From Ascaphus truei (taxonomy: Eukaryota > Chordata > Amphibia > Anura > Ascaphidae): 64,000 bases of DNA. Position 1 is the stretch's first letter. Each line of letters opens with the position of its first letter. Positions 55,330-64,000 of the stretch are shown here, piece after piece. The position numbers and the translations under genes were made by a program. The DNA is taken from positions 2,247,997 through 2,311,996 of the forward strand of contig CM071570.1 in assembly GCA_036426205.1 (NCBI GenBank), written 5' to 3'. Under the pieces are notes generated by a model. The model did not search any database. It was given only the letters and a program-made list of their open reading frames with translations, and was not told the origin of the DNA.

Positions 55330-55737
55330 CTAAAATAACTGATGACCTCCATGCTGCCAAAGACAGAGGTCATTACACCCTGCTCATATTACTCGACCTC
55401 TCCGCAGCATTTGACACCGTGGACCACCCTCTTCTCCTTCACATTCTCCATACTCTTGGTATTTGTAACAAAGCTCTATCCTGGATCTCATCCTACCTCT
55501 CCCATCGTACTTTCAGTGTCTTTTCTGATAACACCTCCTCCTCCTCCATAGATCTCTCTGTGGGGGTGCCGCAGGGTTCTGTCCTGGGACCTCTTCTCTT
55601 TTCTCTGTACACACTTTAGCTAGGTGACCTAATCATATCCCTTGGGTTTAAATATCACCTCTATAATGACGACACACAAATGTACTTTTCATCCCCTGAA
55701 CTTACACCTGCTGTACAGACCAAAGTCTCAGAATGCC
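55330..55737 (+). pseudogene. L2 LINE reverse transcriptase, 5' segment
   Basis: Frames give [24 protein letters not shown] motif A (in a shifted frame), [16 protein letters not shown] and motif [21 protein letters not shown] stop and frame change follow, then GFKYHLYNDDTQMYFSSPE, where the usual YADD has become YNDD. The frame is cut at 55737 by a solo LTR and continues at 56350. Confidence 0.88.
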
Positions 55738-56349
55738 TGTAGGCGGACGCTCACAGAGGTATGCAAGGGAGACTGGTTATGGTGAAATTAAATAAGGCTT
55801 TTATTGCGCCTGTTTCCTTAACATCAGGAAACCATCCAAACAAGGGGTAAACAAAGCTTCTATTCACTTGGGAGTATTTCTAGTGAAATACTATGCAATC
55901 CACCACTCCCTTTAGATAAGCATGTCTCCCAGCCCCAAACATATAGCATGAAATGAACAGATATAAAAAATCTTATAAATGAAAGTCTTATCTGTTAGCT
56001 GGGCTGCTGTAGGGGAAGCTTCTCTGCTCTCTTGGAACCGCACCCTTGTGTGCACAGGAAATATCAGGCTCCAGGTTAGAATCTTGTCCCCTTTGTCTTG
56101 TGGTCAGCTTGTCGCTCAAGACATCTGCCCTTCCTTGGTTCTGCCCAGTTGTGGACTAATGAATCTCTGCTCTGTCTCCAAGTTCAGCTCAGGTGTGAGC
56201 TAAGGAGTCTCACTTCCTGTCTCAAAAGACAGGCTTTTCTAAGCAATCTAATCAGGCAGGTGGTGTTTGTTAATTGACTACCAGCAGTTAACCACCACAC
56301 TGCTGGATTAGAGGCACATTACCTGAACAGGGATAACTCCCCTGTTACA
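55738..56349 (+). mobile_element. Solo LTR inside L2, ATGCC target duplication
   Basis: This 612-bp element starts TGTAGGCGG and ends CCTGTTACA. ATGCC flanks both sides (55733-55737 and 56350-56354). It contains GAAATTAAATAAGGC, a possible polyadenylation region. The TGTA...TACA termini match the start and end style of families A and B, suggesting related LTRs. Removing it joins the two L2 parts. Confidence 0.85.
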
Positions 56350-57415
56350 ATGCCTCTCTGCGATATCATCCTGGATGGCCCTCCGCCGACTTAAACTTAA
56401 CATGACAAAAACAGAGCTCCTCATACTTCCTCCCAAACCTGGACTTGCTACCTCCTTCCACATAACTGTTGGAAGTACCATCACTCACCCAGTAGCCCAA
56501 GCACGCTGCCTAAGGGGTCACACTTGACTCCTCTCTCACATTCTCCTCTCACATTCAAAACGTATCTAAAACCTTTCGCTTTCTCCTCCGCAATATTACA
56601 AAGATACGCCCGTTCCTCTGTTACCCAACTGCTTAAACTTTGACTCAGGCCCTCATTCTCTCCCGTCTCGACTACTGTAACCTCCTGCTGTCCGGCCTTC
56701 CTGCCTCTCACCTGTCTCCCCTACAATCTATCCTAAACGCTGCTGCCAGAATCACTCTACTCTTTCCTAAATCTGTCTCAGCGTCTCCCCTGCTGAAATC
56801 CCTCTCCTGGCTTCCTATCAAATCCCGTATCACACACTCAATTCTCCTCCTCACTTTTAAAGCTTTACACTCTTCTGCCCCTACTTACATCTCAGCCCTA
56901 ATTTCTCGCTATGCACCATCCAGACTCTTGCGTTCTTCTCAAGGATGTCTTCTTTCTACCCCCTTTATATCTAAAGCCCTATCCTGCCTTAAACCTTTCT
57001 CACTAACTGCACCACACCTCTGGAATGCCCTTCCCCTCAGTACCCGACTAGCACCCACTCTATCCACCTTTAAGACCCACCTTAAGACACACTTGCTTAA
57101 AGAAGCATATGAGTAGCACCGTAGATATTACTAGACACATGATACATAAAGCTTGGCCCCCTGCAGACGCACAAACCAAAATGCCCTCTTACTGTTTCTG
57201 TACGTTTCTCCTAAATACCAATTAGATTGTAAGCTCCTCGGGGCAGGGGCTCCTCTTCCTAAATGTTACGTTTATGTCGGAAGCACTTATTCCCATGTTC
57301 TGTTATTTATATCTATTTATTATTTGTTATTTATATGATTACCACGTGTATTACTACTGTGATGCGCTATGTACATTAATGGCGCTATATAAATAAAGAC
57401 ATACAATACAATACA
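56350..57415 (+). pseudogene. L2 LINE, C-terminal segment and 3' UTR
   Basis: The frame at 56640-57116 reads ALILSRLDYCNLLLSGLPAS, LQSILNAAARITLLFP, LPIKSRITHSILLLTFKALH and LKPFSLTAPHLWNALPLS, a standard L2 C-terminus. The 3' UTR has the L2 hallmark TAGATTGTAAGCTCCTCGGG at about 57224 and ends TAAAGACATACAATACAAT. Upstream frameshifts make the copy inactive. Confidence 0.9.
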
Positions 57416-57514
57416 ATGATGCCCAGAACCAAGGTAAGGGGGGGGAGGCGCACGGAGAGGGGGACAGCCGGCAGGGTGTCGCAGGAGAAAAAGATTGCGC
57501 TCCCCTGCCTTAGA

Positions 57515-57778
57515 CAAGGGGTGCGCAAACTTTTCCCCCTGCGCCCCCCTGCTCACGCCCCCCTCTTACCTGGGCTCCGGTGTCAAATGACGCCGTGGGA
57601 TCATGTAACATCACGTTGCCATGACGACGCATCGCTGGAAGCCAAGGTAAGTGAATTATAGGCCTCGCACGGTCCCCTGACATTTAATTTAAATGCCTTG
57701 GGGAAGAGTGCGGGACTTCTGTAACTGCCGTGCGTCCCCCGGAAAGTCTCACACGCCCCCCCCAGTTTGCGCACCCCT
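57515..57778. mobile_element. hAT MITE with 8-bp target duplication
   Basis: Terminal inverted repeats are CAAGGGGTGCGCAAACT on the left and AGTTTGCGCACCCCT on the right. GCCTTAGA flanks both sides (57507-57514 and 57779-57786). The 264-bp interior is non-coding. Confidence 0.85.
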
Positions 57779-58099
57779 GCCTTAGACATTTCCCTCTAGC
57801 TGTTTATTCTTTTAGTGAATCTGTATTAGATATGTTATAATATTATGTCACATGTATATAATATACCTGGATGGCGCTATATAATAAAGATATACATACA
57901 CATCTCTTTATTTTTTTTACATATAGAATTGAAGCAGGGCGTCTCCGGAGCCGAGCCCCATTAATTTGCAGCTCCGGGGACCCCCTGATTCCGGAGACAC
58001 ATGCCTCCGAAGTAGGTGCCTGTAGCTGCTCTGGCTCAGCAAGCCCCCATATTAAACCATTAAACACGTCTAGCCCATCTTCCCCCCCTTAATCGCAGA
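57779..58099. mobile_element. L2-like tail and half palindromic MITE
   Basis: 57845-57900 resembles an L2 tail (GGATGGCGCTATATAATAAA). 57945-58045 (CCCCATTAATTTGCAGCTCC, CCCCCTGATTCCGGAGACAC, GGTGCCTGTAGCTGCTCTGG) matches the left arm of the MITE at 40314. Confidence 0.55.
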
Positions 58100-58560
58100 T
58101 CAGGTCCCCTAAGGTGTTCTGGGGACTGGCTAGGTGTCTCTGTGTGGTGCATACCTGCTGGCAACAGGAGGGCCTGAGTCTCCCGCGATGACATGGGGGA
58201 TAACAGGAACAGGTTACTGGGGTGAATGCCTTCGTTCTGGTTCAATGGTGCAGCGCCTCCATCTATAGTAAGCCCCAGGAATGCGGGGTGGAATGCTTAA
58301 CACAGAGATTCCCCACAGGGAGGAGAGATTCCAGTCTCACACAAGGATTATCTTTAAAAGCAGCAGTCTCTTTATTCTCTTGGGCAGCAGCAGCAGCCGA
58401 CAGGTACAGTGATGCACAATCCACTAACTGTTCTCCCTTGTGATGTTCCCTGCCACCACTCTGGACCAAAGGCATCCAGAGTGGGGCTAGCTCTTCCCTC
58501 ACCCCCTACGCAGGGTGAAGGGTTTTTGGTTCCACCTCACTAACTGTAACTAGATCAGCT
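58100..58560 (+). mobile_element. Family B LTR-like repeat, partial copy B3
   Basis: GTGTGGTGCATACCTGCTGG, GCAGCGCCTCCATCTATAGT, AAGCCCCAGGAATGCGGGGT and a CTCTTTATTCTCTTGG block match copies B1 and B2. The 3' end is lost. Confidence 0.5.
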
Positions 58561-59225
58561 CTACTCATGAGCTTTTACATACATTGCAGTTCAACGGCTT
58601 AGCCTCGTCAGTGCTGAAGGTGCCTGTAATACATTGCAGAGATCCTGTAATACACTGTATGTGCTCTCTTCCCCCTCACAGATATATACTCTGCTGCAGG
58701 TCCCATGTTAGGGGGACGGGTGTCTGGGGAACAGCTGTGAGCTCTGAGCAGTCTCACATCCCACCTAGGGCCCTGTGTTTGACATTACAGACCCCTCCTG
58801 CTTCACTAAAACATTGGGTTTGTAACAAAAAAAAGAGAAGAAATCCCTGCGCAGCTGTTTCACCGGGTCCTGGGGGTATTCTGTTTCCCAAAGTCGTAAA
58901 AAAAGAAATGCCCCTGAAGTCTCAGAGAGACAAATATCTCAAGCGCAGAAATGTGATGAGATGTGGGAATAAGGTACCATGGAGACAGCAAATCCACAGA
59001 TATGAAATAAGCAAGATGCGGGAATCATGGCCCAAAGGAAGGCACTTTAATGGCGGCATAGAGCGCATTGTATTCATACTGAGTTGGCGTCTCAGTGAGA
59101 GTCCAAGCACAGAGACACATCACTAAGTGCCCACCGCACGTAAGAGATATCTCAATGAGTTTCCATATGATGGGACAGGTTTGGAAGTGTTACTTTTAGC
59201 AAACCAGTGGTTTAGCATTGAAGAG
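58561..59225. other. Unassigned sequence
   Basis: No gene or element recognised. A 180-codon frame across 58584-59126 shows no domain. Confidence 0.35.
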
Positions 59226-59498
59226 TAAGGCTGCGCTTATAGTGCGCGCGGCGGCGATGCGACGGATGACGTCACACGTCGCTGTCAGCGAAAGTTGTAA
59301 TTCGCTTTCCGGCGACCAGGTCTTTGACTGGTTCAGAGGCTGTCACATGTGGCGACAGCCTCTGAAAAATCAAATTTGACTGGCTTCAGAAATTCGCGCC
59401 ACCAGCGTCGCTCCGCGCTTACTATAAGAGCACACGACGGCGGCAATACATTTGTTTTGCCGCGACGTCGCGTCACCGGCACTGTAAGCGCAGCCTTA
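59226..59498. mobile_element. MITE with TAAGGCTGCGC termini
   Basis: Terminal inverted repeats TAAGGCTGCGCTTATAGTG and CACTGTAAGCGCAGCCTTA differ at one position. The interior is GC-rich with a central hairpin (TTCAGAGGCTGTCACATG against GCGACAGCCTCTGAA). No clear target duplication, so the superfamily is unresolved. Confidence 0.75.
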
Positions 59499-60455
59499 CA
59501 TTGCATCACTTTGTCTCCCGCCATGTCTAACTCGGTTTGTAACTTTATGCGTAACAGAAGAGAGGAAAAGGTGTGGACTCCGATAAAGAGTTCATTGTTC
59601 CACGATTGTGTCAAATAAACATACATTGGAAAAAATATATCCTGCCGCTTGAATGTTAGCGCTACGACAATGAAATAGGATAGTTTACCGGTTACCTACT
59701 GTACGTTTGCTTATGTGAGCCTCCAAAGGTCATTCAAAATGTGAAGGTCGGCGCACTAAGTACAACTTGGGTCAAACTGCCATTTTAATGGGGCCTTTCG
59801 TGCACTACAGGCCGCTTATTTCTGTATATTTTCCCTGGCAGAATTCTAAAGCGACCTGCTCGTATTTTCTATGTTGAGAGCAAATAAAAGAGCTGCAGCT
59901 TGCGCTGGAGAGAAGTACGAGTCAGTTTTATCTGTCTATGAAATGATTATATTTTTACTTCCCTTTACTGCGGGAGAGGAATGCAATCAATGTTCCAGCA
60001 CTGAAGGGGTTACACGTGGAATATTTACTTTACAAAGGGAACTGGGAAAATACTGCACGGTGACATTTCATTAACCGCACTGTCACGTCACACAACAGCT
60101 AAAGCTGCAATCCCCCGCACAAGCCAGTGGCATTTTAATTAAAATGTTGTCTTGTCCCCTAAGCTTGTTCTGCTCTTTTTTAACTTAAAAATGTTTTTTT
60201 TTTTTTTTTTTTTAGTGTTGGCAATCATGTTTTTGTCACGGTATAACCTCCAGAACGCGCTGGGCTCTGGTGATTTTAACCTCCCAGACACTTAATATTT
60301 TAAACAAGAATATCTCCTAAACGGAACATTTTGTTTAATAAAAACCACGTTGGAAAAGGCAAGAGGTCGTCTAAAAAGTAAATTAAAATGAAAAACAAAA
60401 TGGGGATCAGCGTGGACTGCCGATTTAGGTTGTAGACAAGGATTCAAGTTAGCTG
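59499..60455. other. Unassigned sequence with a poly-T run
   Basis: A T run lies at 60196-60213. No gene or repeat recognised in the rest. Confidence 0.4.
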
Positions 60456-60675
60456 TGAGCCATAGGTGATGGGCGGCTATGAGCCCTGGGTGATGGGCAG
60501 CCATGAGCCCTGGGTGATGGGCAGCCATGAGCCCTGGGTGATGGGCGGCCATGAGCCCTAGGAGATGGGCAGCCATGAGCCCTAGGAGATGGGCCGCCAT
60601 GAGCCCTAGGAGATGGGCAGCCATGAGCCCTGGGAGATGGGCGGCCATGAGTCCTGGGTGACGGGCGGCCATGAT
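60456..60675. repeat. 24-bp tandem repeat, about 9 units
   Basis: The unit GAGCCCTGGGTGATGGGCAG followed by CCAT repeats with few changes. The period is a multiple of three, so the minus strand encodes repeated LMAAHHPG-like octapeptides. With no other support this is not called a gene. Confidence 0.93.
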
Positions 60676-61150
60676 ATTTTATAATAATGAGAACTATCTA
60701 ATTGTGACAAATATACACAATAAAACACTTTAACATTAAAAATAATATAATATAGTGCGCCTATAGGGATATACTTGAATGTCAATTTTAAAATTGAATG
60801 AGAACTCCTGAAACAGGCTCTACCTCCAAATGCAGACAAAGTTACACTACATAGTTAACTAAAGAAGGTCTGGGGGAGAATATTAGTGTAGGGATAATAA
60901 CCTCCTAAAAACAACCAGAGTGAGATAGCCAACAAGTCCTGACCTTGGCTGATATAGGAACTTGGGGAGGAATAGGGAAAAGGAGGGGGAATGGAAGGGG
61001 GAAAGTGAGGGGTAGGGGGGGGGGGGGGAGGGGGGGGGGGGAGGGGGGAGTTGGGATTGTGAGGGGGGAAGGAAGTGAAGGAATAGGATCATTAGGACAG
61101 GAACATGGATGGGAACTATTGCCAGACTAGCTGGCTGGCTGGCAAGTACA
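60676..61150 (-). mobile_element. Probable PLE3 3' untranslated region with G-rich tract
   Basis: This lies downstream of the PLE3 frame in its sense. It is AT-rich, then purine-rich with G runs at 61015-61045. PLE1 also has a purine-rich tract after its stop. The boundary is not defined. Confidence 0.35.
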
Positions 61151-61167
61151 GTGAAAAAGAAACAGAC

Positions 61168-63785
61168 CTAGATCAAAATGCTTGTGTCTATGCATTCATT
61201 TAGACCTTTGGGTGAGAGAGTATCCAAGGAGTATATCCAAAAGGACTCCCGGATACATAATGCTTTAAACCTATCACCTCCTAGTTTTGATGGAGGGATG
61301 GTCTCTATACCCCTGATCTTTAGTCCACAAGGGATCTTTAGAGTGGACCTGTGTAAAATGTCTAGGTACACTGTGCACCAGAACTCCCTTCCAAATCGCT
61401 CTGCGATGTTCCAGGAATCTGACGCACAGTGCCCTCTTGGTCCGCCCAACATATTGTAAGTTGCAAGGACAGGAGAGAACTAAACTACAAACTTAGTCAA
61501 GCAGTGAACTGAACTTTTGAGAGTATACGATGAGCCGTTGCTACAGGAGGCAAATTTGTCTGAAACTATAAGGTGTTTGCACATAGTACACCTAGATCTC
61601 CTACACCTACAGTTACCAGACAAAGACTGACCCACTACAGTATCCCGTGTGTTATCTCCAAGTCTACTTGGTGCCAGTATATTTTTAATATTGAGAGCTT
61701 TGCGAAACACTATGGGTACTGTAGGAGAAAGTTGACTTTTAAGATGCGGGTCAGAGAGCAGAACCTTCCAATGGCGATTCATAATAGTTTTAATCTTACC
61801 GGCATAACCACTATATTTCGTAATAAATTTTGCACCCCACTAAAATCAGTGGTGTGTGTGGATTTGCCTTGTAAGAGTTGTTTGGTGTTTGATTTTGCCA
61901 ACAAAACTTGCCTATCAATGGCTCTTACTCTATCAAATGCCTCCTGCACAACGGAGACATCATATCCGTTGTTACCGAAGTGGTCTTTGAGTCTATTTGA
62001 TTGTAGTTCAAAGGTGTGGTCTGACGAGCAGTTCCTCCTGAGTCTATTGAACTGACTCAGGGGAATATTTTGTAGCCACTTGGGATGATGACTGCTCGTC
62101 GCGTGGAGATAGCTGTTTACCGCCACTTCTTTGAAATGTACTTGAGTGTGAATATTGCAGACAACTCCAGATCAAGAAACACCATACCTGAAGGGCTAAC
62201 CTGATGGGTGAATCTGAGGCCTAGTTCATTACAGTTGAATCCAACCAAAAATTGCTTGAGGTCCCCCCCCATCTCTAGCCCAAATGATAAGTATGTCATC
62301 AATAAAGCGGCCATAGAACACGAGACCCGCCACCAGCCGTGTATTGGACCAGATGTATTTGGTCTCCCAATACCCCATAAAGAGGTTTGCATAGCTGGGG
62401 GCGAATCTCGTGCCCATGGTTGTACCACAGGTCTGGAGATGGAAGTCCTCCCCGAACAAAAAATAATTGTGATTAAGAATAAAGCCGATAAGGGAGATAA
62501 TGAACTCGCACTGTGTATCGTGTATCTTCTCATCTCCCCCCAGAAAGTGCCTCACAGCCTCGAGACCCTTATCATGCGGTGTACAAGTGTACAGTGATTG
62601 TACATCACGGGTGGCCCATTTGAAAGTAGGTTTCCAAATAATGGAGGAGAGGGAGTCTATGACATGGAGCGTGTCCCTAATATATGACTGTAACAAGACC
62701 ACATAGGGTTTTAAAAAATGGTCCACATATCTGGACACGCTCAAAATCATATTCTCCACCCAAAAAATAATGGGCCTACCTGGCGGGTTCTCGAGGCTCT
62801 TGTGCACCTTCGGGAGGTGATAGAAGATTGGAATACGTGGGTTGCTAATATATAGGAATTTAAATTCCTCTTTAGTAATCAATTTTTGAGCCATTGCATT
62901 TTTCAGTAATAGGCATAACTCTGCCTGATAGCTTGAAGTTGGATCGCTATCGAGCACCAAATAGGAATTATTATCCGATAGCAACCTCATTGCTTCCACC
63001 ACGTACTCAACACGATACTGCACCACAATGCCTCCTCCCTTATCGGCTTGTCTAATGGTGATCTTATCGCTAAGATGTTTTAGCTCATCTAGTGCCTCAT
63101 ATTCACCCTTTGTAAGGTTGCCCTTAATGTGCGGTGAGTCTATACAAAGTTTCTCAAAGTCCTGTAGGACCAAAGTGTAAAATGTATCTATATAGCTACC
63201 TTTAGAGTGGTATGGGTAAAATATAGACATAGGTCTGAATGACGTGTGAACTATACTCTGTGAATTTTCTTCAGGAATGTGATGAATGTGAATGAGGACC
63301 AGTCCTCACAACCACTACTGTCAATATGAGACAGAGGGTGTGAGTCCGGTAATGGTATGTTCTCTCCCAATAAACTCTCCAACACCTCAAGACAGTCTGT
63401 ATCTTCTTCATTTAACCCAGTTGACAACGCATATTGATCTTTCTTGGATCTGATCGCAAAAAAATCTCTTAAGTGTTAGCTTACTAATAAAGCTATTCAG
63501 ATCCACAAAAAGATCAAAGGCCCTTGGTTTTGAACTTGGGGATAAATGCAAACCCTTATTCAATAGGGTCAATTGTTGATCTGTCAGTTGATGTGTGGAG
63601 AGGTTAAAGATCCCAGTGGACTCTCAATCTAAATGTCTTAGTCTGTTTCTCTTCTGCTGTACTTGCCTTCCTGCTCTGATTCCTCTAGTCCTCTTTTTGT
63701 TTTTGTTCCCTTGGTCGTGTTTGCCAGCAGGGCTTGATTGTCCCAAAGTGGATAGGACTTCTCCGACTACGTAGTCAGACGTCCC
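61168..63785 (-). pseudogene. Penelope-like element (PLE3), RT and GIY-YIG with frameshifts
   Basis: Minus-strand frames in succession match PLE1 ORF2 along its length. An N-terminal IFNLSTHQLTDQQLTLLNKG-type segment lies at about 63550-63610. Then come QADKGGGIV, LPKVHKSLENPPGRPI, ATRDVQSLYT, GTTMGTRFAPSYANLFMGYW and GRFIDDILIIW (62290-63230). After that come FNRLRRNCSSDHTFELQ, CRCRRSRCTMC and a GIY-YIG end with LGGDRFKALCIRESFWIYSL. At least four frame breaks occur, one in the eight-base C run at 62263-62270. The RT catalytic residues remain. Sequence differences from PLE1 are large, so it is a separate family. Confidence 0.88.
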
Positions 63786-64000
63786 TGGCTTTTCTCTTAT
63801 ATTTAATCAATATTTCACTTATATTCACTTTAGCCTAACATTTTTTATTAGTTTCATAGCGCTACTTTTTGTGTGTGTATTGTTCCTATTTGTTAGCTTA
63901 GCAGCACTTATATTTAATTTTTAACATGATGCGATCCACTGAAGAAAGGTTCAGCAGGAGGAATGAAGATATTGCTGAAAATAAACCTGCTGTATCACCT
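63786..64000. other. PLE3 upstream flank
   Basis: This is AT-rich sequence upstream of PLE3. A plus-strand ATG near 63927 begins a short open frame that runs off the window (MMRSTEERFSRRNEDIAEN). It may start another element's ORF but cannot be judged here. Confidence 0.3.

Noticed and set aside
60292..60672. Minus-strand frame with repeated LMAAHHPG-like octapeptides
   Set aside because: It is the translation of a 24-bp tandem repeat with no other gene support.
60790..60830. Possible third hammerhead (CTCCTGAAACAGGC) near PLE3
   Set aside because: The CUGANGA box is not intact, no GAAA follows in register, and it is on the wrong strand for PLE3.
61014..61052. G-run tract considered as a G-quadruplex regulator
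   Set aside because: It could fold, but nothing in the sequence ties it to a gene, and homopolymer length is unreliable here.

Overview
The window looks like intergenic DNA from a large, transposon-rich vertebrate genome, most likely an amphibian and probably a frog. I found no host gene that I could defend. The organism call rests on the mix of repeats: L1, L2 and CR1/Rex1-like LINEs, a BEL/Pao-type Gag, several solo LTRs, hAT- and Harbinger-like MITEs, and three different Penelope-like elements (PLEs). Mammals and birds lack most of this set. Species is not resolved, and fish or another amphibian remain possible.

Layout. 0-6.5 kb: a 95-bp minisatellite that flips orientation at its right edge, a CpG-rich LTR-like repeat (family A), and three more tandem arrays, one of them with a higher-order repeat. 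6.5-9.5 kb: a decayed antisense L1 split by two MITEs. 10.6-12.55 kb: a 5'-truncated PLE whose GIY-YIG domain is split by a solo LTR. 13-20 kb: LTR-like families B and A; one family B copy contains an internal 64-bp minisatellite, and one family A copy carries four NRF1-like sites just upstream of a YY1-like site. 21-23.1 kb: a 300-bp near-palindrome and a LINE reverse-transcriptase fragment. 23.1-25.95 kb: an antisense BEL/Pao Gag and leader.

25.96-34.96 kb is the centrepiece. A PLE with an open ORF2 (reverse transcriptase plus GIY-YIG, 803 codons) and an overlapping upstream ORF1 is joined head to head with a 5'-truncated inverted copy. The pair shares terminal repeats and is flanked by one 9-bp direct repeat, which suggests a single insertion. 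Each arm carries a hammerhead ribozyme motif in its 3' part.

35-64 kb: more minisatellites, MITEs, LTR-like copies, two solo LTRs with clean 5-bp target duplications (one inside an L2), and a frameshifted third PLE at the right edge. The genes here do not form a host pathway. The only coherent coding unit is the PLE, whose ORF1, ORF2 and ribozyme would act together in retrotransposition. Several repeats (the right PLE arm and the middles of minisatellites) are full of one-base indels, which looks more like unpolished long-read consensus than natural decay.
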